A stretch of DNA of 64,000 nucleotides from Notospermus geniculatus (Eukaryota > Nemertea > Pilidiophora > Heteronemertea > Lineidae): the NCBI GenBank assembly GCA_002633025.1, contig NMRB01000019.1, positions 932,615-996,614 on the forward strand, written 5' to 3'. The number at the start of each line of letters is the position of its first letter. Position 1 is the stretch's first letter. This document shows, in pieces, positions 1 through 10,952 of the stretch. A program made the position numbers and the translations under genes. The notes below the pieces were generated by a model, which was not told the origin of the DNA, ran no database searches, and worked only from the letters and a program-made list of their open reading frames with translations.

Positions 1-12
1 ATTAACTCTTAC

Positions 13-1612
13 CCATTCGTCCTTCTTTGTTTCTTTTGATGGAATATTTTTATGTATCGTCTGCTGTTGAGGCACCGTGGCAGACATCCGCAGTTCTGGT
101 GGGACATTCGTTAATTCAACAACGTGGATTGGCACGGAGAGGGCAGGTTTTGTCTCGTATCCACTGGCGAAGAGACTTGTGATGGTGGATTCTTCAATGT
201 TGTTCGATTCTCCTCCAAGACTAGCTACCCAATCACAGAAATCCTTAGTGACTTGTTTGATATGTTCATCCTTAAAAGACAGAGAGACATTTTCAAAGCA
301 AAGAAACATTTCAAGGTGTATCGTACAACTCTATCTCAATTTCCACAAACCACCCCTAATAAATCACAACAAATACTAGATTGTAAACACGACTTGATCA
401 TCTGACCTGCGAGGGAGAATTTGACCTCCGTAACATTTCTTTCTTCTTGTCCTTCTTATCTTTCTCATCTTTACGTGGCAGCCAGCGATAGGGATTCCTT
501 ACTCCATGCATACCCTCTGGACTGAAATACATCAACAGGTTAGACAGGAGTTGAAAGCAAAGCAACAATCCTGCGCAGTTAAGTGAGTGTAGAGTCACCC
601 TGTCTGTCAATGTGGTACCGGTAGTTCATATTCTCTTTCTTTTGATGGGGATAGGTAACTGATATCCTAGATGTACCATCCATCCATTCACAGACATATA
701 CACATCTAGGGATATCTTTCTGAAAACATGCTCTGATGAATCAATTCCTTACTCGTCTTTGGTCTCTGTATCAGACACATCATCCTTTGTTTTCTCCGTC
801 TGCTGAGGGATGGGTGATGGCTGTGCCTCACTGTTCACATCTGAATATTCCTCATCATCATCTTCATCATCTGCTAAATTCATTTCTGGGTCCAAAATGT
901 CAACAACATCCTCAAATATCTGGAAACAGAAACATCAGAATCATCCACTCATGGTTTGAAACAACTTAGGCCTAGGGCCTACATCATGTTTCCATTTGAT
1001 GAGAAGTGGCCAATAATTTCGCCCAAGAAAGTATAGCCTAAACCTTTGGGCAAAGGATGCAACACAGACACTGCCAGGTCTTCAAAACACATTACAAGTT
1101 ACAACTACAGGCTTAGATTGGCGAGAGACACCACCAGACATGATTGGAAGAGAAATTAGATGAGGTCATACAGTCACACTGATGTTTTCTGCTCTGGGTG
1201 GTGTAACCAAGGACAACGTATCCAGGCAACAAAAACTGCATCATGGGATGTCAACTGTCATAAAGAGGATTCTGGGAAAAATTACCAAGATGAAGCATGA
1301 TGCCATGGGAAGGTCATTGATCCATGGAGAAAGTTGCAAAGGAAGGGACATTCCCCAGTTACATTAGATCAGATCTGCATGGAAGCTCACCTCTGGGGGC
1401 ATACACTCCTCTAAATGTGGATAGAGTGCAAGTGGATGTTGCGTCAGTCCGTATTCTATCTCATCAATATGATCACGACGTTGTTGTTGCAGCGGCGTGC
1501 ACCGTGAATAACAGACTTCATGTTTGCTGAACCGATCACGAACAACCGGTTGTTTTACTGATGACACACTTTCACTGCTGCCTGTGATGTTTGGAGACGG
1601 TCCTTTCTGACC
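13..1612 (-). CDS. FAM47E-like protein, 3' part of gene (4 exons seen)
   Basis: Four exons on the minus strand join in frame: 1612-1391, 919-753, 521-407 and 270-13, each with AG/GT borders (the 407 donor is the weaker GTCAGA). The peptide carries the FAM47 landmarks in order: a 'LTQHPLALYPHLEE' block, then 'VDILDPEM' followed by an acidic stretch, a basic stretch 'RKDEKDKKDKKK', and finally 'FCDWVASLGG' with 'ASGYETKPALS' and 'LTNVPPEL'. These match the order in human FAM47E as I remember it. FAM47E is reported to act with chromatin and arginine methylation; I infer nothing on function here. The exon ending at 13 has a donor at 12, so the gene continues beyond the window. The N-terminal exons were not found upstream of 1612, and one undetermined base lies at 1704. 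Confidence 0.8.
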
Positions 1613-3546
1613 CTGTAAAGAGTAACTAACTCTGACTATGTGGAGGAAACATTGAAACTTCGATTGCACAAACATTGCTATTTGCTTGAACATTAAAAGA
1701 CGGNTGCATGCGTGTTCTTTATCTTCAGAGTTCACAACACTAAAATGTGTGTGATAGTCTGATAGTGGTAATCTGTTTCACTGCTTGATGGCAACAGGTT
1801 TTTGATGTTATAAAAGAAACAACTTTCTATTACAGCAGGGTATGGAGTCGACATGAAAGACTCTCTTTTCTGGGTGTGACTTCAGTGTTTGCTGATTCCT
1901 TTGCAGTTCTGGCGTCTGTGTCTTTGATTTATTATCTTTTTTCTGTGAAGCTATCTGGTGGAAAATTCCTGTCAGTTTATCACGTATAAAAGTTAGGGTG
2001 GGAGGGGAGGTTATGATATCCTGTAAAATCTCGGTCTTGTTACTTGATATCAGAAGTTAGAAAATTTTTGTTTTAGCCATCAAAAAAATTACACAACTCT
2101 ATCATGTATATACATGTATAAGAGGAATTCCTCTAAGCGTTCATCCGCCATTATATTATGTGAAACGTGAAATTGTCATCATGCCAGTATCACTAACTCC
2201 AGCAAGCTAGGCCAATACCACCAAGTTCCAATGTTCATTGGATGTAGCTTGGCATGGACACATGTGGCGACTGTATCCTCATGTATTCTACACAGCACAA
2301 GGTACGGTACACCATGAACAGTGTCTATAGCAGAAAACCTTCTACTTGTTATGCAATGGCCCCGACTGGTGGTTACCTGAGACAGTGGTTTATTATAGCA
2401 GTCACAGTCAGGGGTGAGGTGAAGTTTATCTTGACTCAAGTGGCACAGCAGGAGGTACCAGATAAAGTTGGCTCAGGCGAGAACATGGAGCTCGTGCGAC
2501 ATGAGTTGATTCAATACGCAAAATCACTACATGTATACGAGTAATAGGGGGCTTACTTGAGCGGCGAAAGAAGAGGAGCTAAAACAGAAAAAATAGAAAA
2601 AGAGGGGCATCCACAAATGTTTGTCAATGTGCAAATGATCGCACAGTCACTAATTAGCTCTGTGTGCACATAGCCTTCCCCCATTCACTCGATATCTGTA
2701 GTTTGATATATGTTGGCATTGGACCAAATTCTTGTGAATTATCTCCAATCAAAATATGACTATATTGGGCACCGAGATTTTTAAGGCCGAGTTAACTCTC
2801 AAAATGATTTATTTCCACCTCGATAGACTTTGCGCATGGCTTCCTCCCCTCCCTCTCGGTTCAATTACCTCATTACGGGAAATCTCATAGAGCGACCCAT
2901 TGAGTCGGAATCGGATCAATTCACATAAATATAATACAACAAAACATAAGAAGATCATAGTTTATTTAAAATATATGTATGCGTTTTGAACAAATTTCTA
3001 TACACCAGTGAGTCGGTTCACAATGGAGAGGCCTTTATAGAGATTGTATATAACATAGCTGTCATAGTCATAGGCACAGTCCACAAACACCGCTGTCCGT
3101 GGTCCGCGGACACTGGTTAGAACTGACGGACGACACTTCGTCCGTGTTGTCCGCAACACTTTCCTTGGACTAGTTTTCATTTGAAGAAGTTGGTTGAGCG
3201 GGCCAGATAGGGGATATACTCTACTTAACAGGAGAAGGTGAGATAGAATGATATTTTATGTCTTGCAGCGGTGTTAAAATCAGCGATCCATGCCGTCCTC
3301 GCCACTACGAACCGTCGCAACCAACCTGCACAGGGCGAGAGGACACCAAAGGCGCCGCCGTCGAGATGGTTTCCCTCTACGCGTTAGCAGTAAATGGCAG
3401 TGTTGATGAACCCTGCGAATATCTAGCAGGGAAAAGGTCTTCTTCACTAATACCTGCGCCTATTTAGCCATCATGACTTGGCCAACAACTTCATCCGAAG
3501 TTGAATCCGTATGTCTACTTTAGAACCGTAAAACCCCTTTTCCAAT

Positions 3547-3654
3547 ATAGCGGTTCTCGCCGCGGCTTGCGGTGCGGTTTTCACAGGCATTTAGATCCAA
3601 AAATCCTGTGAAAACCGCACACAGCTCACCGCAAAGCGCGCCGGAAACCGCTAT
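3547..3654. repeat. Imperfect inverted repeat (MITE-like hairpin)
   Basis: Arms starting ATAGCGGTT and ending AACCGCTAT fold back on each other through about 40 bases around a short loop near 3588-3604. The inner arms are GCGGTTTTCACAGG and its complement. The compact form and terminal inverted repeats fit a non-autonomous DNA transposon or foldback element; no coding capacity. Confidence 0.6.
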
Positions 3655-3663
3655 GGAACGGGC

Positions 3664-3802
3664 CTTAAGGCTGATTCATACTCCGTCCGGATTTTGCGCC
3701 GACTATGATCAATTTCACTGCGTGTGCACATTCACGTCGTGGAAACCTGCGATCAGTCTCATGCGCTTGACGGTCCGCAAGCGAGTATGAATCAGCCCTT
3801 AC
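3664..3802. repeat. Second short terminal-inverted-repeat element
   Basis: The left end TAAGGCTGATTCATACTC and the right end GAGTATGAATCAGCCCTTA are reverse complements apart from one extra base. The two ends lie about 100 bases apart and directly follow the previous hairpin, so two elements appear to sit side by side. Confidence 0.55.
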
Positions 3803-6800
3803 GCAACCACAACAAAAACTGAAGCGCGACGAGTGCAGTTATTTATTCCGCATGTCTGAACTTAGACCCTTGCTGGGCACACAGTTGTTTACCTAGTAGA
3901 GCCCTTTATTTTGTACGGGTCGATTCGTTTCTGGTATATAAGTTCTCTTTAATTTGGGTTGGACTAAAGTTGTTCCCAATGTTTTATTTGTCTTCGGAGT
4001 TACTTGCTTTTAGACCTGCGTTACTGACGCTCGTCTGGACTATTCTGTTTGGTAAGCCGTTCTTGTTAAAAACCTCTTCTTTTTTGACAGTGATAGGTTT
4101 CCATAGGCCTATGACAGCTCAAAAATTGTATTTTTTAAAACTGTCGGTCCAAACACAGTCCCACAAATACCATTTCATCCATGGCCAGTTGGGACTTCTA
4201 GATTCTCCGGTCAATGATATCTCGTAGCGACAAAATCGATGACAGAAACATTTCATACGGCGTTTACAATGACCAGGCTTGATACAACATCGATCAGTCT
4301 TGATGGATGACGTCTTTGTTTGTTCCGATGTGGCGGATCGAGAGCACTTCACTCAGGACAACCTGTTGGATTGGCAAACTCGAGATTGCATTGAAACACC
4401 ATTGAATGGTCCACTTCACTTGCTTCGTGTTCTGGAACCTGCAGTTGCATGCAGTCTTCGGGATTACTACGTCAGGGACCCGTCTTCGCCTGAAAGGGGC
4501 GCCTAAACACCAATCGGAGAGCGAACTGCGAGGGCTACAATACCTTTCCGACTGAAACGTCTCTCTGGATCACTTCTCACAAACGACATCATCAGCCGCT
4601 GATGGACGCAGCATCCTTCGGGACGTCTTGACTCTTTCCTTTCCTTTTTCATCCATTCAAGGCGGGGGTTGAGTGTCCATTGAGGAGGAATAGGCAAGAA
4701 CTGATTGGAAAAGGGGTTCATTTTGGGACATAGGCCTACACAGCAGGGCAGAAGGGGTAATGACATAGAATGTCGACGACCCCTGCGACGCAACACAGGC
4801 AGAGGTGCCATTCGGGAGTTTTGTCGGGGATCGTCGATCGTCAGCATGAAATTGTCCTCAGTCAGTGGCATACACCGGTAATTACATTCTCGGGACAGTG
4901 ACATATGGCGCTGACCTGTGCGATTGCGTGACCGTGAAATTAGCTCCAAATAACCGTCCAATTATCACGACTTCACGTGGACTAGTGAGATCTCACGCGA
5001 TTCGTATTGTCTGCAACTCGGTGATATTTCGTGCGACACGCGACAAGCAACCTCCCCGAATATGAATATCTTATCCAACTCTGACGTCGTCAGAAGACTC
5101 CGGTTCTTGGTGTTTACAAGACAAACAAAATTACCCTTTGAAGGAAGCGCGTACGGACGCAGACGACATCCTCCAACACCTTGGCTCCATCTTTAACCAT
5201 CTCATCAAGGGGTCGACCCACTTCGTTCAATGTATCCAACGAAAATTCTACCCGTGCTTTATCTGGGTTCAGTCAGAAGGTGCCGGACGGCGGACACCGA
5301 CAACCCTTTGAGGACGATCCTGATGACGGGCGAAAGAAAAGCTCTAACGCCGAGGTTGCTCCCATCGGAAGGCTCCACGGCATGGACCTGCGGCGCGAAC
5401 TCTGCTCCCACCAAGCGAAAGTCAACTCATAGAGGAGACCATGGACACGATTTACAGGATAGTCAGAATTGCTGCAGTGGAGAGGAGCCGGTAACACTCG
5501 GAACGGAGAGCTGGGGTTACAGGTCGCCTTGCAGGTCACCTGATTGCCAAACGGTTGATGAGACAGAGCATGAGGTAAGATATCTGTTGTTATCATGTTG
5601 ATAAAACTGATGAAGAAATCGATCCCGATGTCCCTAAGGGTTAACAACTCACAAAGGATGGCAAGATTCATCAACCAATGAAGTCAGCAGGCGCATGGAC
5701 GGATCAGACGACAAATAAATGGCCATGTTGATTAGTTGGACACTTCCGTTTGTCATCAAGTCATAAGCAGTTCAGACATGAAATGCGAACAAAGGCTGTT
5801 TGGAGGTAACCCTGGTAACAAACCCGTACCATAGTTACCATAGACAGCTTCATCAAGCGATGACTGATGCACGAGTTTGATAATCAGATGATGATGATGA
5901 CGACCATTTTAACCCATCTCTTCCCGATTCTTTCGTTCCTCACCACCACCTCTCTGCATCCCTTCGTCCTGGGGTAATCAGTGGTTCTAGCGCTCGCTTC
6001 CTTCGTCACTATGAACGGAGAGCTCTAACGCCAAGGTTACTCGCTTCCGAGCGCTCGTCGGCATGGTCTTGTGGCGGGCTCTGACGCCGAAAGAGGAAGG
6101 TCCACCAGATGGGACCGTGGAGACGATGTACACGATGGCCTAGCCCCATAAGGCTCGTTTTCTCCCTAGCTGTAAACGCAGGACAAGCCAATAACATTTA
6201 TCTTTAATCCTTTGTCGAAAAAGCAATTTCCCATTCCTTTTAAATAAACAGTGTTTATTAGCAAGTGGACCATAAATCGAACACTGGCTCTTTCATATTT
6301 TAGATTGGACAAATTTGTTGGCGATTAGATCTGTCCATCAGGTGTATGATCTGTGATTTTATGGCAGGCATTAATGATCGGAGGGGGAGTCAAGCAACAT
6401 ATAAAAGTTGGTGGAATGACCTGGGTATAAACCGGGACGAGAGATAGCAAGGAATAACAGCAAATCAGCTTTGAATGGAAAGTGGTTCCTCGATGGCCTT
6501 TGAAGGAAGGGCGACGAGAGAGTGACGGCGGACCTCCAAGGGCTACGTACTCGACGTAATCGTCGCCGGAGATCACGAAGGACGAGGGGACAGCAGGGTC
6601 TGGATCTCATAGGCAGAGGAGAACTAGTTGTCACTTGGACTTCGCCAACAGTCTTGTCCTGGTGAAGGCCTAATCCACTGGTCTACAAGACAAATTGCGC
6701 GCATAACATATTTGGATTAAACTGAACAAGATATTTCTTTCAAAGAAACAAGATTCTTGTGGCTTTTTGCTTGAGGATATTTACAGTCGGGAAACTTGAG

Positions 6801-7015
6801 AGAGGTGTTGGGTCTGATATCAGTCTCGGAGTATATATTCTTGGTTGGGGGAGAACACAAGTTATGTTAGCAGGAGTAGAATTTTTTTGGAAAATGATTC
6901 CCTGCTGGGATTATGACACAGAACGTGTGGATATGACAAGTTATCCACTTAAAGATTGATTAGGATTATCACGATAAAATTCTTTGATTGTCTGGTGAGA
7001 TTTTCAAAGACAGCC

Positions 7016-10000
7016 ATGCCGGCAAAATCTGTGAAGAAGAAGGTAAGTATGTCATCACGGCTCTGTCGCGGTTCACCCATGAGAGTTTTCTAGGGCGCTA
7101 GTTGTCACAAGAACCATTCACCACCGTTGGCTTCCTTCCACGGCTCCTCAGGCGCCCTCCACGTGAGACCTTTGTCGCACAAATTGGCTTGCCCGACAAA
7201 ACTCGCACGCCGATGGCGTCTTCAGTTTCTTTCACGGAGCATTTCCCAACCCACAAGATCGACCACCTCATCTTTTAACTCATGAATCTTTTGCCAAATT
7301 TACCAAACACTGACTTCTCTTTTCACAGGATGAAACCAAATCAACTGTGACCTGTCCACTCTGTGAACAAGGACGCGAAACAGACGTCAGCTACACTTAC
7401 AGCGGACGGATACCCAAGAAAATCATGGTGCGTGTCGTGGTGCCTGCCGGGGAACCCAATGGTGATCCCCACTCAAGAGCAGCCAGTGAAATGAACGATG
7501 AAGATTTAGGAATTTATGACGATGTGGACGACGGGTCGTCGCTGACCGGTCATGATGACACCGACCGCGAAGCTGAAGTCACGGAAGGCGAATTCGAGAC
7601 CAAAAGTGCTGCAACCTTCACTACGACTCGGACAGAAAGTGCGGTTAAAAAGAACGTAATCTCTGTCAAAATCAAAGATAAGGAGGAGGAGGAGGAGGAG
7701 GATGCTGAGAGGGGAGATGAGATCGATTCATTACGGACTGCAGACGTCGCCCAGAAAGCAACAACTAAGCGGTCGGTAATTCTGAAGGAGTCGGGTGATC
7801 AGGATTGCGATGGTCATCAATCGTTTATGATGGGTAATCTTGATAATATGAGTGCATCGGACATTTTTGCCGCCACGTCGTCAGGTTTGAGAGGGAAGGC
7901 TAACACACCTGCCAGCATGTACACAGAATGGACAGAACTTAGGGATCTTGATTCAAGGTAAGCTATGATGTGTTTGTTTCATGTCATTCCTGCCATCGGC
8001 AAGAGGTCCTCCAAGAGCGTCTTCCCGGTAGCAAGGTGTCGACAAGGGACAGCAGGAGGAAACCAGAGTGCCTGGAGAAACCTCCGCTGTCAGAGGGTCG
8101 ACCGCACAGAAAGTCCGATAGTGCTATACTGGCGCATATCGGCACGCATTTTCCCAACTAAACCGCCGATAGGCACCGAAAGCACCGTCGGACTTTCTGT
8201 GCGGTCGGCCCAGTCATCCTGAGAATATCAGGCGTTCTTACCGCAGTGACGAAGGTAGCGAGCAGTAAGAACGCCTGATATTCTCAGGATGGGTCAAGTG
8301 GGGGATCGAACCTGGAACCTCAGAGGTGAGGAGCTATTTCCACTGCGCCATTCACTCTGACAACCCAACCTGATGAATTGTCACTTAGAGCTAAAAGCAA
8401 TAATTTCTAATAACACTCGCACAATTCCACCATTAGGTACCACCAGCATGAATAGCAACCTCTCACGTGGAGGAAATTGCTTGATGGAGGTTGCCATGGG
8501 TCAGAGTCTGACCAATATATAAAGGGGATGATAATGTGCTGGTCATGTTTTCATACTTATCAGTCAGGATTGAGGTGGATATGTACAGGTACTCAGGAGA
8601 GGCAGACGAGAGGTAAGGTATATTTGGACTATTCTGGCTGCCAGAACGGCGTAATGGAAACATCAGCGCCTGTCACCTGAGGTTATATGGTTCGATCCCG
8701 CAGTCACTGAGTCCCTTCTTCCTCCTACTCCAGTACCAACCAACCAATTGGTACATGTAGGTAACTCGGTTGTTTAAACAACCGAGTTAACAAAGGCAAA
8801 GCAATCCCAAAGCTTTCTTTGAATCTTACCATTTTATTTATAAAAGATATTGGCCAAGGATTACCGTATATTCTGTGCTTGTATAAGACAGCAAAAGGTA
8901 GGATCACAATCAACTTGCCGATGAAAAGTGAAAATTCCGCTCAACAGTACAGACTATGGTCTTTTCTTTTTATGGAGTGTCCTCCTGTGATGGGGACCAC
9001 AGACTGAAAGAAAAACCCTCGTTTTGTTTTAGGTTAGCCAGTGACTCCAGGGATACAATGTACAAGAAAGCAGTGAATCTCATGACGAAACGATGCACGA
9101 CGAACCAGCAAGGGACAACACCCCTACTCTGTGTCAGCAACCCACCGTTTAGTGCTCCTTTTCCGAGGTATTTCTATGTACATCAGGACAGGCCAACCCC
9201 AATGCCACCCCTTAAGGTACAGTGATCCTGGCTTGATAAGTCATTCTTGCTTGATAAGTCATTCTTGCTTGATAAGTCATTCTTGCTTGATGAGTCATCC
9301 TTGCTTAATAATTCATTCTTATTCGATAAATCCATCTTGTTTGATAAGTCATCCTTGCTTGACAAGTCATCCTTGCTTGATAACTCATTCTTGCTTGATA
9401 AGTCATCTTGTTTGATGAGACATTTTGCTTGATAAGTTATTCTTGCTTGACAATTCATTCTTGTTTGATAAGTCAACCTTGCTTGATAACTCATCCTTGT
9501 TTGATAAGTCATTTTGCTTGAAAATTCATTCTTGTTTGATAAGTATCCTTGCTTGATGAGTCATCCTTGCTTGATAAATCATGATCAGTCATTCTCGCTT
9601 GATAAATCATGATCAGTCATTCTTGCTTGATAAATCATGATCAGTCATTCTTGCTTGATAAATCATGATCAGTCATTCTTGGTTAATCAGTTTGGTTTTC
9701 CAATTTCAGGCATGGAGAGGTTATCACGGCAATGTATACTTCGAACCAATCCTGGTGAACCAAGCAAAAGTTGAAAACCCTCCAGAGCCATCTCAGCCAA
9801 AAATACACAGCGACGTGATGTCACAAATTCTTACAAGTCGACTAAGCCATTCAAATTCAAATCGGTCCAGCAAAGCTCTGAGCAAATCGGCAGGTCCTGC
9901 ACTTTTGAAACATCGTAAAATGGCAATTCTTGACAAGAACGCTGTCACAGGCAGGAATAATCCGCACTTACACGAGGACATAGAATGGATACGCGGTCAG

Positions 10001-10426
10001 GAATCTGTTGGGAGTTTACGAGTTGAGCAGGTGAAAAAGAAACGTGTTTCATTCAACCAGGAAAAGATAAGAAAGGGGTCTGTTGCCCGGAGCCTGACGG
10101 CAGGCAGCGTTGGGCGAACATTACTGTCCGTGAGTGGTGTGAAAAGTACCTCACCGCCACACACTCCTGCCTCGCTCCTATGGTCACAAACGCAGTATTC
10201 AAGAAGTCCGCAACGCTTGACAACAAATACTCCAGACAGTGGCCTCCCACCTCTTGATGAACTACGCCTGCGGCTGCGTCATGTTGATACGAATAAAGAA
10301 ACTGTGGTGCATATTATTCCCCCTGTCAATAGATCTACCCATGAAGAGTCGAGGCTGAAGCCATTTATTAAGTACAGCCCAGCTGTAAAGAGTGGTGGAA
10401 ATAGTGTCAGAAGTATCAAGTCATAA
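7016..10426 (+). CDS. Unrecognised 518-residue protein, 4 exons
   Basis: Exons 7016-7042, 7329-7957, 9033-9216 and 9710-10426 join in frame (1557 nt including TAA). The first exon encodes only nine residues, 'MPAKSVKKK', before a GTAAGT donor. The next residues contain a Cys-x2-Cys pair ('TCPLCEQ'), too little to call a zinc finger. Residues from about 110 are acidic, with a run of six glutamates. The third exon encodes a Pro/aromatic-rich conserved-looking stretch ('FSAPFPRYFYVH'). The C-terminal 238 residues are Ser/Arg/Lys-rich and probably disordered. I do not recognise the family. Evidence that it is a real gene is the consistent phase of three introns and the long open last exon. The start could lie upstream if a further exon was missed. 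Confidence 0.75.
8100..8206. mobile_element. MITE-like hairpin nested in the SINE
   Basis: The 19-base arm at 8100-8118 is exactly complementary to 8188-8206. Pairing continues inward imperfectly (GTGCT with AGCAC, then a 13-base block with two mismatches), so most of the 107 bases can fold into one hairpin. Confidence 0.65.
8216..8290. mobile_element. Perfect 25-base inverted repeat element nested in the SINE
   Basis: 8216-8240 is the exact reverse complement of 8266-8290, separated by 25 bases. It lies 9 bases from the preceding hairpin and, like it, splits the SINE head from its 3' block. Perfect arms suggest a young insertion. Confidence 0.7.
8640..8705 (+). mobile_element. tRNA-derived SINE head fragment
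   Basis: An A-box-like GGCGTAATGGAAAC is followed at tRNA-like spacing by GGTTCGATCCC. Acceptor stem and anticodon arm are not convincing, so this is a SINE head or tRNA pseudogene rather than a functional tRNA. Confidence 0.5.
8763..8788. repeat. Perfect 26-base palindrome
   Basis: Thirteen bases starting AACTCGGTTG run directly into their reverse complement with no loop, centred on GTTTAAAC. It lies in intron 2 of the 518-residue gene. Palindromes of this size are usually remnants of terminal inverted repeats. Confidence 0.6.
9230..9690 (+). repeat. Intronic minisatellite, about 18-base unit TTGCTTGATAAGTCATTC
   Basis: More than twenty diverged copies of the unit run through intron 3 of the 518-residue gene. 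From about 9570 the array changes to a longer register of about 32 bases in which the unit alternates with AAATCATGATCAGTC. Units vary by point changes and one-base indels. The array stops about 20 bases before the acceptor of exon 4, and stays open as a Leu/Asp/Lys/Ser-rich frame on both strands, which is an artefact of the repeat. Confidence 0.9.
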
Positions 10427-10952
10427 AAGATTTACGGATAGGACACTATTCATAGAGATACAAGACGGTGGACTGTTCAAAGTACTCCAAGCCGTGGCAG
10501 GCTCACTGTAGACTCAAAAATTTTGCAAAAACGGGGCTAAATCTGGATACAGTCTCTGACTGATCTGGCTGTAACTAAAAATATATTACCGGGGTAATCA
10601 TTTTTCAGCCAAAATAGGATGATTTGGCCTTCTACCTCACATGACAATATTCTAATCTAATCATGACGATCATATAATTAGCAAAGATAACAAATTAACA
10701 CTGGTCACTAGGAGACATGTATGTAATTGTAAACCCTTCTTTTATTAGAAGGAACACATCATGAAGTAAAGTTACATGTATTCTTATAGAAACCATCTTT
10801 CTTTTACAATTCATTTGCCAGCCCAATGTGGGCCATATCAACAGTCATGATGAGAAGAGTGGTAAGAGAGCACACCTACTGCAGAACACGATGAACAGAA
10901 CATCTTTGAGCACCATAGGACATTTAATCCCAATGTAATATGCTGTGATACA
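10427..10952. other. Short convergent spacer / 3' untranslated regions
   Basis: AT-rich sequence between the stop of the 518-residue gene and the last SUPT7L exon on the other strand. It probably holds both 3' untranslated regions. I see no other gene. Confidence 0.5.

Larger units (their letters stand above)
1613..7015. other. Spacer with no supported gene
   Basis: This 5.4 kb should hold the 5' exons of the FAM47E-like gene and the promoter of the next gene, but I could not join any open frame here to either. It contains two hairpin elements near 3550-3800. It also holds a weak repeat: about 130 bases near 5335-5460 reappear, diverged, near 6010-6140. The longest minus-strand frame (4503-4961) has no recognisable family feature. 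Confidence 0.5.
8041..8375 (-). mobile_element. tRNA-derived SINE interrupted by two hairpin insertions
   Basis: Read on the minus strand, the 5' end near 8375-8295 has an A-box-like TGGCGCAGTGG and a B-box-like GGTTCGATCCC, the internal RNA polymerase III promoter of a tRNA head. The 3' end near 8095-8041 holds the 'CTCTGGTTTCCTCC' block shared with the SINE at 60155-60300. Between head and block sit two unrelated hairpins (8100-8206 and 8216-8290) absent from the SINE at 60155. The element lies in intron 2 of the 518-residue gene. Confidence 0.7.

Noticed and set aside
4503-4961. 153-codon minus-strand open frame, considered as 5' exon of the FAM47E-like gene
   Set aside because: The translation has none of the N-terminal FAM47 blocks and no splice signals that fit the phase of the exon ending at 1612.
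8295-8375. Possible true tRNA gene on the minus strand
   Set aside because: A and B boxes are present, but the acceptor and anticodon stems do not pair and the sequence runs into a SINE 3' domain.
9183-9512. 109-codon Lys/Asp/Ser-rich frame
   Set aside because: It is the minisatellite read in one frame; equally long frames occur on the other strand.
9230-9690. Possible CRISPR-like array
   Set aside because: The units are diverged and contiguous with no unique spacers, in an intron of a eukaryotic gene.
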